From CAZFOB01 sp964520325 (GTDB lineage Bacteria > Actinomycetota > JAICYB01), in contig CAZFOB010000009.1 of the NCBI GenBank assembly GCA_964520325.1, positions 62,001 to 126,000 of the forward strand: a DNA stretch of 64,000 bases, read 5' to 3'. The notes beneath the pieces are model-generated. The model was not told the DNA's origin and did no database searches. It was given only the letters and a program-made list of their open reading frames with translations. Below, in pieces: positions 32,311-41,467 of this stretch (position 1 is its first letter; each line of letters opens with the position of its first letter). Both the position numbers and the translations under genes were made by a program.

Positions 32311-33186
32311 CTAAGGCAACCTGCCGCAGATCACGCGTGTCAGCTTGAGCTCACCGTGCGTGCTGCGCACGTCGACATAGCCCGCCTCCTTGAAGAGCGG
32401 GCGGATGCGGTTCCACTCGCTCGGGACGACCTCGATGAGCACCCAACCGTTGCGACCGAGCCACTCGGCCCCCTCGCGGATCACGCGTCGCGTGAGCTCC
32501 AGGCCGTCATCGGAACCGTCGGTGAGCGTTCGTTCGTCCTCGTACTTGCGGATCTCGACGGGAAGGTCGGCCACCTCGTGCTTCGGGACGTACGGCGGAT
32601 GGATCGTGATGACGTCGACATTGCCCTTCAGGCGCTTGGGAAGCGGCTTGAACATGTTGCCCTTGTGGAAAGAGACGTTGCGGACGCCGAGCTTCTTCGC
32701 ATTCGCTCGAGCTTCCTTCACCGCGTCGCCCATGATGTCGACGCCGTGGACCTCGGCTTTCTTCACAGCCCGAGCCGAGCCGATGGCGACGGGGCCGATC
32801 CCGGTGGCGAGATCGACGTGCACGGGGCTCTTGCGGCTGCGGATGCGTCGGATGGCTTGCGTAGCTAAGAACTCGCTCGTGAGCCTCGGGACGAACGCTC
32901 CACTGCGCACGCTCATCTTGAAGTCGAGGAAATCGACCCACCCCAGGATATAGGCGAGAGGCTCGCCGGTACACCGCCGCTTGAGAAGCTTGTCGAACTT
33001 CTTGATGGCGGTAGCTGAAACGTCCTCGTCATCGTCGGGTTGGCGCCCGAGGACGTGGGCGAGGATGTCCCACGCCTGATCGTCCTCGTCTCCTTGCCAG
33101 CCGAACCCTTCGTTGGCTGCGACGAGTGTGCGCTTCGCGTCCTTTAGGAGCTTCTTCGTTTTCACGACCATAGTTTTCACGGCCAT
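32311..33186 (-). CDS. PrmC/HemK-like class I methyltransferase with HPPY motif
   Basis: 291 residues: an N-terminal helical domain (QAWDILAHVLGRQPD then GEPLAYILGWVDFL) as in release-factor methyltransferase PrmC, and a Rossmann domain with HVDLATGIGPVAIGSA and VHGVDIMGDAVKEA. The motif normally NPPY, which contacts the glutamine amide, reads HPPY (ITIHPPYVPKHE). That change argues against the same Gln methylation chemistry, or for a different target. The N-terminus MAVKTMVVKTKK contains a short duplicated DNA unit, and ATG 33171 is an alternative start. Divergent from the MbfA-like gene. Confidence 0.85.
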   Translation of the reverse strand: MAVKTMVVKTKKLLKDAKRTLVAANEGFGWQGDEDDQAWDILAHVLGRQPDDDEDVSATAIKKFDKLLKRRCTGEPLAYILGWVDFLDFKMSVRSGAFVPRLTSEFLATQAIRRIRSRKSPVHVDLATGIGPVAIGSARAVKKAEVHGVDIMGDAVKEARANAKKLGVRNVSFHKGNMFKPLPKRLKGNVDVITIHPPYVPKHEVADLPVEIRKYEDERTLTDGSDDGLELTRRVIREGAEWLGRNGWVLIEVVPSEWNRIRPLFKEAGYVDVRSTHGELKLTRVICGRLP

Positions 33187-33244
33187 AGCGGTGTATCACA
33201 TCGCCTCGGTGACAGGCGTGCCAACTCTTCATCAGGGCGAGACC

Positions 33245-33250
33245 TATCCT
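33245..33250 (+). promoter_or_regulatory. -10 box TATCCT, leaderless start of the MbfA-like gene
   Basis: TATCCT, 6 nt before ATG 33257, no ribosome site. Confidence 0.45.
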
Positions 33251-33256
33251 GTTGCG

Positions 33257-34159
33257 ATGAGTCTGGACCTCGAGCAGATCGCGGCAGAGCAAGCCCGCGA
33301 GGAGCTGTTCGCCTACCGCCTCTACACCGCGCTCGCCGAGCGGTTGCCGGACGGCGATGGCCGCGCAACGATGTCTCAGCTCGCCGCGCAGGAGAAGACT
33401 CACGTCGACTTCTGGCTGAGCGTCACCAACACCGATGAGCGCTCGATACGAGTCCCGGCGATCAAGTACCGACTGCTCGTGATCGCGAGCCGCTTGCTCG
33501 GTCCCGCCTTCACCATCCGCTGGCTCGAGCGCGGCGAGGACCAAGCCATCGAGGCCTACCGGGGGCTGCTGTCCGACGGCGCCCTCACATCGGAACAACG
33601 CATGGCCATCCAGAAGATGCTCGCCGAAGAGGAAGAGCACGAGCAGGTGCTCGAAGGCGGCATCGAGGACGAACGACGGCTCTATCTCGGGGCAGCCGTC
33701 CTCGGGCTGAACGACGCACTCGTCGAGCTCACGGGTGGACTGACCGGGCTCGTGAGCTCGATCTCCAACCCGAAGCTGATCGGCTTCGCCGGCCTCGTCG
33801 TCGGCATCGCCGCGTCGATGTCGATGGCCGCGTCGAACTTCCTCTCCGTGGACATCGGTGAGGAGACGAAGCTCAAGCCGGGCAAATCGGCCGCGTACAC
33901 CGGGATCGCGTACATCTTCGTGGTGATCGGGCTGGTGCTGCCGTTCTTCCTGCTCGCGGACAGGCGCGTGGCGCTGGTCATCAGCTGGGCAGTCGCGATC
34001 CTCATCATCGCGGCGTTCTCGTTCTACTCGTCGGTGATGCAGGGCGTCTCGTTCTTCCGGCGTTTCGGCGTGATGTTCGCACTCGGCGTTGGTGTCGCGG
34101 TGATCTCGTTCTTCGTCGGACGCCTCCTCGGCGCGATCATCGGCATCGAGACCGTGTAA
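33257..34159 (+). CDS. mbfA: ferritin-like / VIT1 fusion iron transporter (MbfA type)
   Basis: 300 residues. An N-terminal rubrerythrin/ferritin-like domain (residues 1-140) has iron-binding ExxH pairs (EKTHVDFW, EEEEHEQVLEGG). It is joined to a VIT1/CCC1 domain with LNDALVELTGGLTGL and about five membrane helices. This architecture is the membrane-bound ferritin A family, which exports iron and protects against peroxide in alphaproteobacteria. The ATG at 33257 is supported by the leaderless box; the longer frame from 33113 is not coding. No Irr or other iron-regulator box was recognised. Confidence 0.9.
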   Translation: MSLDLEQIAAEQAREELFAYRLYTALAERLPDGDGRATMSQLAAQEKTHVDFWLSVTNTDERSIRVPAIKYRLLVIASRLLGPAFTIRWLERGEDQAIEAYRGLLSDGALTSEQRMAIQKMLAEEEEHEQVLEGGIEDERRLYLGAAVLGLNDALVELTGGLTGLVSSISNPKLIGFAGLVVGIAASMSMAASNFLSVDIGEETKLKPGKSAAYTGIAYIFVVIGLVLPFFLLADRRVALVISWAVAILIIAAFSFYSSVMQGVSFFRRFGVMFALGVGVAVISFFVGRLLGAIIGIETV

Positions 34160-34296
34160 CATCGACCGAGTCGCGGTTCTTCGACCAAGGGGGTGTTCGC
34201 ACATGACGGCTCTCACTGTCATTCGGGCGCTCCCTCGCAGCTTCTAGCTCCACCCCTCGCGGCGGAGTGCCTTCGTTACCCATCGGAGGTTCATGC

Positions 34297-35031
34297 ATGC
34301 CGCAAACCAGGTCCGTACCCAGCTGGGTCATCACGGACAACTATGTGGACGAAGAGCTCGGCACGCTGCGTGCCGGCAAGGAAGCGGGCTGTTTCCTCGT
34401 GCGTCGCACGGCCGGCGACCGCTGGTGCTTGCTCGTGCGCAAGGACTACCGCAAGCGCAGCGACAGAACCTACAACGCGCCGGTGCGGGCCGGTGAGAGA
34501 AGCATCCGCCGCGACATCTTCATGGAGTCGGTGGCCATCAGGCGGCGGACGGCACGCAAGGCCGTGGCGCAGAACACCGACGTCGGCAAACTCATCATGG
34601 AGTCGGTATGGGCCGGCCGTGAATTCGCGACGCTCCGCCTTCTGTGGGAGAACGGCGCACGCGTTCCCTATCCCGTCGAGGAGGCCGAGCACGGCTTCTA
34701 CATGCAGTACGTCGGGACGCTCTCCGGTGCCGCACCCCGCTTGGCCGACGCGAGGCTCGAACGTCTCGAGGCCAACGCCGTTTTCGAGCGACTCGTCCGC
34801 GAGCTCCGGATCCTTGCGAGGCTCGGCATCGTTCACGGCGACCTGTCCGCGTACAACGTGCTTCTGCAGCACGGGTGCCCGTGGATCATCGACCTGCCGC
34901 AAGCCGTCGACCTCGGACACTCGCAGGGCCCGCAGCTGTTCGCACGCGACGTCGCGAACATCTGCCGTCACTTCACCCGCCTGGGCGTCCTGACCGACCC
35001 GGACGCCCTGACCGCGGAGCTGCTCGGATGA
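34297..35031 (+). CDS. RIO-type atypical protein kinase
   Basis: 244 residues from ATG 34297 with GGAGG 7 nt upstream. RIO1 signatures: invariant Lys in LLVRKDYRKRS or near, catalytic loop GIVHGDLSAYNVLL and metal site WIIDLPQAVDLGH. It has a shortened N-lobe and no added domain. In archaea and eukaryotes RIO kinases act in ribosome maturation; bacterial roles are unknown. It lies alone between mbfA (same strand, 137 bases away) and the convergent MaoC gene (3 bases). Confidence 0.93.
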   Translation: MPQTRSVPSWVITDNYVDEELGTLRAGKEAGCFLVRRTAGDRWCLLVRKDYRKRSDRTYNAPVRAGERSIRRDIFMESVAIRRRTARKAVAQNTDVGKLIMESVWAGREFATLRLLWENGARVPYPVEEAEHGFYMQYVGTLSGAAPRLADARLERLEANAVFERLVRELRILARLGIVHGDLSAYNVLLQHGCPWIIDLPQAVDLGHSQGPQLFARDVANICRHFTRLGVLTDPDALTAELLG

Positions 35032-35034
35032 CGC

Positions 35035-35871
35035 CTACGCGATGATCGCTTTCGCGTTCGCCAGGACGATGTTGCCGCGCTGCGTCTCGGCCTGCACGAA
35101 CGCGTCCTTCCCGTCGACCCACATCTTCGTGGTGATCGTGTCGCCGGGGTAGACGACGTCGGCGAAGCGCGCCTCGAAGTGTTTGAGGTTGGCCGGATCG
35201 TTGCCGCAGAGAGACTTGAGCACCGAGCGTCCGACGAAGCCGTAGGTGCACAAGCCGTGCAGGATCGGGGTGTCGAAGCCGCCCATCTTCGCGAACTCGG
35301 GATCGATGTGCAGCGGGTTGCGGTCGCCGGAGAGGCGGTAGATCGCAGCCTGCTCGATGCGCACATCGTCGGAAACGACGTGGTCGGGCTCCTTCTCAGG
35401 CGGGTTGTTCTTCTCCTTCGCCGATGGACCGCGTTCTCCGCCGAACCCACCGGAGCCGCGAGCGAAGATGCCGGCCTTCGCCGTGAAGAGCGGGCCGCTG
35501 TCATCCGATGCTGTTGTCTCGATCTCCACGACGGCGGCGGCGCCCTTGTCCCACAGCGCGGTGATCTCGCCCTGGAGGGTCAACTTCGCCTGTGGCGGAA
35601 GCTCACGGTGCAGCGTGATCGACTGCTCGCCGTGAAGGATCATCACCGGGTTGATGCCTTCGAGCTGACCCATGACGCCCATGCCGGCCATGCCGCCGAT
35701 CACGGCGAACGTCGGGAGCACCTTCTGGCCCTTGCCTTCGAACAGGAAGTTCAGGTCCTCGTAAGGACGCGCACCGACGCCGCACGCGTAGAGCATCGCG
35801 TCCTTGGAGTCGTACGAGTAGGTCGAGGGCTCGCCCTTCAGGCCGACGACGTCTGGCGATAGCGCAGGCAT
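35035..35871 (-). CDS. MaoC-like (R)-enoyl-CoA hydratase, double hotdog
   Basis: 278 residues, similar to the hydratase-2 part of peroxisomal MFE-2. The N-terminal hotdog has the substrate region DSKDAMLYACGVGA. The C-terminal one has the catalytic AsxHis pair in YRLSGDRNPLHIDPEFA, followed by ILHGLCTYGF. It hydrates trans-2-enoyl-CoA to (R)-3-hydroxyacyl-CoA, in fatty acid or sterol side-chain breakdown. AAGGAG precedes the ATG. Several acyl-CoA ligases within 5 kb support a lipid-metabolism role. Confidence 0.93.
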   Translation of the reverse strand: MPALSPDVVGLKGEPSTYSYDSKDAMLYACGVGARPYEDLNFLFEGKGQKVLPTFAVIGGMAGMGVMGQLEGINPVMILHGEQSITLHRELPPQAKLTLQGEITALWDKGAAAVVEIETTASDDSGPLFTAKAGIFARGSGGFGGERGPSAKEKNNPPEKEPDHVVSDDVRIEQAAIYRLSGDRNPLHIDPEFAKMGGFDTPILHGLCTYGFVGRSVLKSLCGNDPANLKHFEARFADVVYPGDTITTKMWVDGKDAFVQAETQRGNIVLANAKAIIA

Positions 35872-35920
35872 AGCTCACTCCTTGTGTCGAATAGGGACGC
35901 CCGAACGATACAGATGCCAC

Positions 35921-36805
35921 CTAGGCGGCGGCCAACCGTTCGAGCTTCTTGCGCGGCTGGGTGAGCGATCTGGCCTTGCGGCGCATGCCCTTCCAGACAT
36001 CGACGCGACCAGGCAGGGTCGCGAGCGTGTAGCGCGTCGGTGTGAGTCCGGGGTCGTCCAGCTCGTCCCAGTCGATCGGCGTTGCGGCTGGGGCTGTGTC
36101 CTTCGCCCGCAGCGAGTAGGGCGCAACGGCGTGCTGGCCCGGAGCGTTGCGTCCGACGTCGATGTAGATGCGGTCGCCTCGGTCCTTCTTGGCGAACTCG
36201 GCCGTCAGGACATCGGGGTGGCGCGCAACGAGCAGCTCGGCAGCGAGGTTGGTGAACTCCCCGACCTCCTCGACCGTCGCCTTGCCATCGAGTGGCACCC
36301 AGATGTGCAAACCCCGCGATCCACTCGTCATCACGAATCCTGGGAGGCCGACCTCATCGAGCAGCTCGCGCAGCCAGCGGGCCGCGTCCTTCACCTCGTC
36401 GAAGTCCTCCGTGGACGGATCGAGGTCGAAGATCATCCGATCGGGGTGCAACACGTCACACGCAGGCACCGTCAGCACGTGGTACTCGATGCAGTTGTGG
36501 TTCGCGATGTACAGCAGGGCATCGCGGTTGTTGACGACCGGATGCGCCGTTGTCCGCTTCGATGTCTGCATCTCGGCGCGGTCGATGAACTCCGGGAAGT
36601 AGTTGGGCGCGTTCTTGTGGAAGAAGCGCTCGCCGTCGATACCGGCGTTGAACCGAAGCATCGCGAGCGGATGATCGTGGAGGTACGGAAGCATGGCGTC
36701 GGCGATCGTGTCGTAGTACGCGATCATGTCTGCCTTCGTGTAGCCGTCTCTCGGGAAGAGGACCTTGTCCGGATGCGTGATCCGGACTGCCTTCTTCGGC
36801 GTCAC
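35921..36805 (-). CDS. LigD-type polymerase domain, stand-alone
   Basis: 294 residues from a GTG at 36805, overlapping the stop of the acyl-CoA ligase (GTGA). It matches the polymerase/primase domain of bacterial NHEJ LigD: start region VRITHPDKVLFP, catalytic DLDPS (Asp127, Asp129) and the GSRGLHIWVPL strand. No ligase or nuclease domain follows, and no Ku or ligase gene lies in the window, so its partner proteins must be elsewhere. Stand-alone PolDom proteins occur in actinobacteria and may serve repair synthesis or primer making. Confidence 0.93.
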   Translation of the reverse strand: MTPKKAVRITHPDKVLFPRDGYTKADMIAYYDTIADAMLPYLHDHPLAMLRFNAGIDGERFFHKNAPNYFPEFIDRAEMQTSKRTTAHPVVNNRDALLYIANHNCIEYHVLTVPACDVLHPDRMIFDLDPSTEDFDEVKDAARWLRELLDEVGLPGFVMTSGSRGLHIWVPLDGKATVEEVGEFTNLAAELLVARHPDVLTAEFAKKDRGDRIYIDVGRNAPGQHAVAPYSLRAKDTAPAATPIDWDELDDPGLTPTRYTLATLPGRVDVWKGMRRKARSLTQPRKKLERLAAA

Positions 36806-38724
36806 CGCGCGGACGCGATCTCGTCGAGCGCCGCCGGGTTCTCCAGGTTCGAGAGGTCGCCCTGCTCCTTGCCCAGCGCCGCCGCTCTCACGGCCCGTCT
36901 CAGTACCTTCGCGTTGCGCGTTTTCGGGAGCTCGGACACGAACCGCACAGCACCCGGACGGAACGGACCACCGAGGCGCTCGACAACGTGGTCGGAGATC
37001 GATCTCCGTGTGGCTTCGCTCTGCACGTCGCTCTCGCCAAGCACGCAGTAGCACCAGATGGCCTCGCCCTTCACATCGTCGGGCACGCCGATGACGGCAG
37101 CTTCGACGACGGCTTTATGTTCGACGAGCACCGACTCGATCTCTGCTGGCCCGACGCGCTTTCCGGCAACGTTCAGCGTGTCGTCGGAGCGTCCGTGAAG
37201 CATCCACTGGCCGTCCGCGTCGATCGATGCCCAGTCGCCGTGAACCCAGACGCCCGGCCACCGCGACCAGTACGCCTCGATGTATCGGTCGGGATCACCC
37301 CAGATCCCGCGAGTCATCCCGGGCCACGGTTTCGTGCACACGAGCTCGCCAACATCGCCGCGCACCGGCGTGCCGTCCGGACCGTACACATCGACGGCCA
37401 TCCCGAGCGAGGGACCACCGAGCGAGCATGCTTTCAGCGGCATCACAACAGCAGGCGAGAGGAAGCACGCACCGACCTCCGTCCCGCCGGAGAAGTTGAT
37501 GATCGGACACCTCTGCCGGCCGACGACGCGGGAGAACCATAGGTAGGGCTCGGTATTCCACGGCTCCCCCGTCGAGCCGAGGATGCGCAGGCTCTCGAGG
37601 TTGTGCTTCGTGACGTGCTCGTCGCCCAGCGGCGCCAGCGCGCGCACGAGCGTCGGCGACACGCCGAGCGTATTGATCCGGTGACGCTCAACCATGTCCC
37701 ACAAGCGGTCCGGGCCGGGATGGTTCGGCGCCCCGTCGTAGAGGAAGATCGTGCCGCCGAGCGCGAGTGTGCCGACCATCTGCCATGGGCCCATGATCCA
37801 GCCGGGGTCGCTGAACCAGAACAGCGTCTCGCCGCGCTGGTAGTCGGTCTGATAGGCGACCTCGCTCGCGATCTTCACGAGGAACCCGCCGTGCACGTGC
37901 ACCGCGCCCTTCGGCTTACCGGTCGTGCCGGAGGTGTAGGCGATGAGGAAGGGGTCTTCTGACTCGGTGTCCTCGACCGGAGCATCGGGCAGCGGGCCGT
38001 CAACGAGCTCGTCGTAGAAGTGGTCGCGTCCGTTCTTCATCGCCACATCTCGGCCGGTGCGCCGCACCACGATCACATTCGAAACGGTCGGAGAATGCGC
38101 GGCGGCTTCGTCTGCGACTTCTTTCATCGGGACGACCGCGCCGCGACGGTAGAACCCGTCGGCGCAGACGATCGCCTTCGCTTCAGCGTCCTGCAAACGC
38201 ACGGCGACGGCGGATGCGGCGAACCCCGAGAAGATCGGGACGACGATCGCGCCTATATGACAGATGGCCATGAACGCAACGACGGCCTCGGGAACCATCG
38301 GAAGGAAGAGACCGACAGCGTCGCCCTTGCCGATGCCCAGGGTCCGAAGCGACGCGGCCAGGCGGCGGACCTCGCCGCTCAGCTCTTCGTAGGAGATCGT
38401 CCGGGTCGCGCCTTCCTCGCCTTCCCACACGAGCGCTGCGCCTCGATGGCCGGCCCGGTGGACGCAGCTCTGCGCGATGTTGACGTGTCCGCCGGTGAAC
38501 CACAGCGGCCACTCGATGCCCCGGGGTGTTTCGAGCACGTGCTTGTACGGAGTCGTGAACTCGAGGCCGAGGTCGGCGACGACGGCGTTCCAGAACCATC
38601 CGATCTCGTCGCGCGAGCGTCGGTTCAGCTCTGCGTAGCCGGCGAGGCCGTGCGTGCGCGCCAGACGCGTGACGTTCGCGTGCTCGATCAGCTCATCCGT
38701 GGGCTGCCAGACGTAGTCGGACAT
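36802..38724 (-). CDS. acetyl-CoA-synthetase-like AMP-forming ligase
   Basis: 640 residues. Acs-family layout: the N-terminal ACAS_N-like segment, P-loop YTSGTTGKPKGAVHVHGG, FSGGTEVGACFL in place of the WWQTET motif, hinge GRSDDTLNVAGKR, and a C-terminal lysine in PKTRNAKVLRRAVR. The changed substrate motif suggests acetoacetate, propionate or another short acid rather than acetate. It diverges from the SelW-like gene with only 18 bases between starts and is coupled with the LigD gene downstream. Related in kind to the acs gene at the window start. Confidence 0.9.
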   Translation of the reverse strand: MSDYVWQPTDELIEHANVTRLARTHGLAGYAELNRRSRDEIGWFWNAVVADLGLEFTTPYKHVLETPRGIEWPLWFTGGHVNIAQSCVHRAGHRGAALVWEGEEGATRTISYEELSGEVRRLAASLRTLGIGKGDAVGLFLPMVPEAVVAFMAICHIGAIVVPIFSGFAASAVAVRLQDAEAKAIVCADGFYRRGAVVPMKEVADEAAAHSPTVSNVIVVRRTGRDVAMKNGRDHFYDELVDGPLPDAPVEDTESEDPFLIAYTSGTTGKPKGAVHVHGGFLVKIASEVAYQTDYQRGETLFWFSDPGWIMGPWQMVGTLALGGTIFLYDGAPNHPGPDRLWDMVERHRINTLGVSPTLVRALAPLGDEHVTKHNLESLRILGSTGEPWNTEPYLWFSRVVGRQRCPIINFSGGTEVGACFLSPAVVMPLKACSLGGPSLGMAVDVYGPDGTPVRGDVGELVCTKPWPGMTRGIWGDPDRYIEAYWSRWPGVWVHGDWASIDADGQWMLHGRSDDTLNVAGKRVGPAEIESVLVEHKAVVEAAVIGVPDDVKGEAIWCYCVLGESDVQSEATRRSISDHVVERLGGPFRPGAVRFVSELPKTRNAKVLRRAVRAAALGKEQGDLSNLENPAALDEIASAR

Positions 38725-38742
38725 GTACCCTTAGTTACCACG

Positions 38743-38979
38743 ATGCGGATCAAGATCACCTACTGCTACGACTGCGGGTACACCGACCAGGCGCTCGATC
38801 TGGTCAAGAAGCTCCTCGCCGACTTCGAGGACGACCTGGAAGACCTCACGCTCGTCCCAGCCTCCGACGGCATCTTCGACGTCGAGGTGGACGCCAAGTT
38901 GGTGCACTCCAAGCACACATCGGGCTGGTTCCCGGAGTACGACACACTTAAAGCTGCGATCACGCAGGCCGGCGGCTAG
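38743..38979 (+). CDS. SelW/SelT-like (Rdx) protein, Cys form
   Basis: 78 residues. The N-terminal beta strand RIKITYCYDCGYTDQA carries a CxxC in the loop where selenoprotein W has CxxU, followed by the helix and the characteristic SGWFPEYD end. Rdx proteins have a thioredoxin-like fold and an undefined redox role. Here all positions are Cys; there is no in-frame TGA to read as selenocysteine. A TACCCT sequence lies 11 nt before the ATG. Confidence 0.85.
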   Translation: MRIKITYCYDCGYTDQALDLVKKLLADFEDDLEDLTLVPASDGIFDVEVDAKLVHSKHTSGWFPEYDTLKAAITQAGG

Positions 38980-39011
38980 TCGCGTCGATCTCGGCGTCAG
39001 GCGTCGCGCGG

Positions 39012-40838
39012 CTACTTGGCATACATCGACTCGATCTCGACCTCGAACTTCTGATTGACGACCTTACGCTTCATCTTGAGCGTCGGCGTCACTTCTCCCG
39101 ACTCAACGCCCCACGGCATCGGGAGGATCACGAACTTCTTGATCTGCTCCTGGTTGTGAAGGCGAGTGTTCATCTCGTCGATGTGCGTCTGGATGTCGTC
39201 CACCACGTCGGGATCTTGCGCGAGCGAAGCGACATCGTCCGGCTTGCCGCGCTTCTTCGCCCAGACGACAACGTCGTCGGGATCGAGAGCGATCAACGCG
39301 GTGGCGTAGGCACGCTTGTCGGCGATCATGCACGCCTGCCCGATCAAAGCATGCTGCTTCAGGAGGTTCTCGACGTTGGACGGCGCGACGTTCTTGCCGC
39401 CGGCGGTGATGAGGATCTCTTTCTTGCGGTCGACGATCTTGATGAAGCCTTCTTCGTCGATCTCGGCGACGTCGCCCGACAGCAGCCACCCGTCCACGAA
39501 CGTCTCAGCCGTCAGCTCGGGCTCCTTGTAGTACCCGTTGGTGACGTTGCCGCCGCGCACGAGCAGCTCGCCGTCCTCCGCGAGCTTCACCTCGACGCCG
39601 GGAAGTCGCTGGCCGACGGTCCCGATCCGAACGGCGCCCGGCCGGTTCCACGACGTCGGCCCGGTGTCCTCCGACTGCCCGTACACCTCGTAGAGCTCAA
39701 CGCCGAGTGTCCAGAAGAACTCGATGATCTCCGTGGCGATCGGAGCAGCGCCGACTCCGGCGATGTCGACCTGATCGAGTCCGACGAGCTGACGGATGAA
39801 ATCGGCCACGGGCTTACTGTCCTCGGCCTTCTGCTTGAGGTCTGCGGGGACACTCTGCCCCGTGAGCTCGAGATGCACGGCCTCGCGCCGGATCTTGATG
39901 GCATCCTCTGCCGCCTTCTTCTGGTCCTCGGGGCTCGACGCGATCGCGTTCTGCAGACCTTGGTAGAGCTTCTCCCAGATCCGCGGGACGGCGAAGAACC
40001 AATTGGGACGCACGTCGGCCAGGTACTTCCCGATGAGCCGCGCGTCCGGACAGAAGTACACGACAGAACCGATGCGAAGCGGGCTGTAGTGCCCGACCAT
40101 CCGTTCGGCGATATGCGCCAGCGGGAGGTAGGAGATCTGTTTCGCACCGGCGGGTAACGGCATGATTCGAAGGATCGCCTCGACCGTCCAGAGAACGTTG
40201 CGATGCGTGATCATCACGCCCTTGGGCGGCCCGGTCGTGCCCGAGGTGTAGATCAGGGTTACGAAGTCTTCGGGCGTGAGTGTTTGCCAGCGTTTGTCGA
40301 CCTCCGCGTCGTCGACACCCTTGCCCTGGCCGACGACGTCGTCGAAGGAGACGATCCAATCGTTGTCGGCGAATTCCTCGGCGTCCCGCCACATGATCAC
40401 TTTGCGCACGCCGGGGAGATCGTTCTGGATCTTCAAGAACCGCTCGAGATAGTCGCGGTTCTCGCAGATGACGTACTTCGCCTCGGAGTGGTTCACGATG
40501 TACTCCACCTGCTCCGGCGCGAGCGTGTTGTAGAGAGACACGGGCACGCCGCCGGCATGCAGAACGCTGAAATCCGAGATCGCGTACAACGGATCGTTCG
40601 ACCCGATGAGGTTGACGAAGTCGCCGGACTGCAAACCGAGGGCGATCAGTCCCTTGGCGAAGTCGTGAACCTGGGAGCCGAACTCTTTCCAGCTGCTGGT
40701 CTTCCAGCCATCGCCGTCCTTGGACTTCAGGGCGTCGGCGTCCCCGTACTTCGCGACGGCGTCCTGGAAGAGCCGACACACCGTCTGGCCGGCAACAGCC
40801 TCGTCGATCTCCCGGGCTTCAGCGGCGATATCTGTCAT
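39012..40838 (-). CDS. long-chain acyl-CoA synthetase
   Basis: 608 residues, FadD15/FAA-type AMP-forming ligase that activates long-chain fatty acids. P-loop YTSGTTGPPKGVMITHRNV, the long-chain FACS segment SYLPLAHIAERMVGHY, YGQSEDTGPT, the hinge IVDRKKEILITAGGKNVAPS and a C-terminal lysine in TPTLKMKRK. GGGGAG is near ATG 40838. It lies 21 bases downstream of the phosphoglycerate mutase-like gene on the same strand and may be the last gene of that long operon. Confidence 0.95.
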   Translation of the reverse strand: MTDIAAEAREIDEAVAGQTVCRLFQDAVAKYGDADALKSKDGDGWKTSSWKEFGSQVHDFAKGLIALGLQSGDFVNLIGSNDPLYAISDFSVLHAGGVPVSLYNTLAPEQVEYIVNHSEAKYVICENRDYLERFLKIQNDLPGVRKVIMWRDAEEFADNDWIVSFDDVVGQGKGVDDAEVDKRWQTLTPEDFVTLIYTSGTTGPPKGVMITHRNVLWTVEAILRIMPLPAGAKQISYLPLAHIAERMVGHYSPLRIGSVVYFCPDARLIGKYLADVRPNWFFAVPRIWEKLYQGLQNAIASSPEDQKKAAEDAIKIRREAVHLELTGQSVPADLKQKAEDSKPVADFIRQLVGLDQVDIAGVGAAPIATEIIEFFWTLGVELYEVYGQSEDTGPTSWNRPGAVRIGTVGQRLPGVEVKLAEDGELLVRGGNVTNGYYKEPELTAETFVDGWLLSGDVAEIDEEGFIKIVDRKKEILITAGGKNVAPSNVENLLKQHALIGQACMIADKRAYATALIALDPDDVVVWAKKRGKPDDVASLAQDPDVVDDIQTHIDEMNTRLHNQEQIKKFVILPMPWGVESGEVTPTLKMKRKVVNQKFEVEIESMYAK

Positions 40839-40859
40839 GGTCGCTCCCCTTTCGTGTGC

Positions 40860-41465
40860 TCAGAGCAGTCCCTTCAGGTGCTGTTTCTCGTTGATGCTGT
40901 CGATGCTTCGGATGCCCGCGCGTGAGGCGACGATGCGATGGATCGAAGCGTAAGCGGCTTCGAACCAGAGCGTGCGTGAGATGCCGATCACCTCGGCGAG
41001 TGCAGCGCAGATCACGCCGCCGTGGCAGACGGCGATGATGCGCTGGCTCGGATGGGCCGCGATGATCCTCTCGACGGCCTCGGCCACACGCGGACGGAAC
41101 GTGTGTGCATCAGACATGAGGTCCTCGAGCCGGTCTTCCGCAAGCGCACGCCAGTGCGCTTGCATCTCCGGGTCGTCGCTCCGCTTGACCTCTTCGATCG
41201 GGATGTACGTCTCCGACTGACGGTCGTACTCCGCGATCCCGTCTTCGATCTGGATCTCGAGGCCATGCGGTGCCGCGACGATCGCCGCGGTTTCGCGCGC
41301 ACGAACGAGTGGGCTCGAATAGATCGCGTCGAACGTCTCGCTCGCGAGGAACTTCGCGGTGGCCGCGGCTTGCTCGTGCCCGCGCTCGGACAGCGGCGGG
41401 TCGGCGACGCCGCCTTCGTTGATCCGGCGCACCGGCAATGCGTGACGTACAAGAACAAGCTCCAT
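40860..41465 (-). CDS. histidine phosphatase (phosphoglycerate mutase family)
   Basis: 201 residues from ATG 41465. Phosphorylated histidine in LVRHALPV (RHA in place of RHG), the second His in AVCHGGVICA and the acid at VRARETAAI. Family members range from PGM to phosphatases of small molecules; the small size and altered RHA suggest a phosphatase of unknown substrate. The preceding gene's stop is 2 bases away, so it belongs to the 41-47 kb operon. Confidence 0.9.
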   Translation of the reverse strand: MELVLVRHALPVRRINEGGVADPPLSERGHEQAAATAKFLASETFDAIYSSPLVRARETAAIVAAPHGLEIQIEDGIAEYDRQSETYIPIEEVKRSDDPEMQAHWRALAEDRLEDLMSDAHTFRPRVAEAVERIIAAHPSQRIIAVCHGGVICAALAEVIGISRTLWFEAAYASIHRIVASRAGIRSIDSINEKQHLKGLL

Positions 41466-41467
41466 CT

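Noticed and set aside
33029..34222. 397-codon minus-strand ORF opposite the MbfA-like gene
   Set aside because: Asp/Arg/His-rich antisense frame with no domain; the plus strand encodes a clear ferritin-VIT protein.
38743..38979. Selenoprotein with in-frame TGA
   Set aside because: The redox motif uses ordinary cysteine codons; no in-frame TGA or SECIS-like hairpin was seen.
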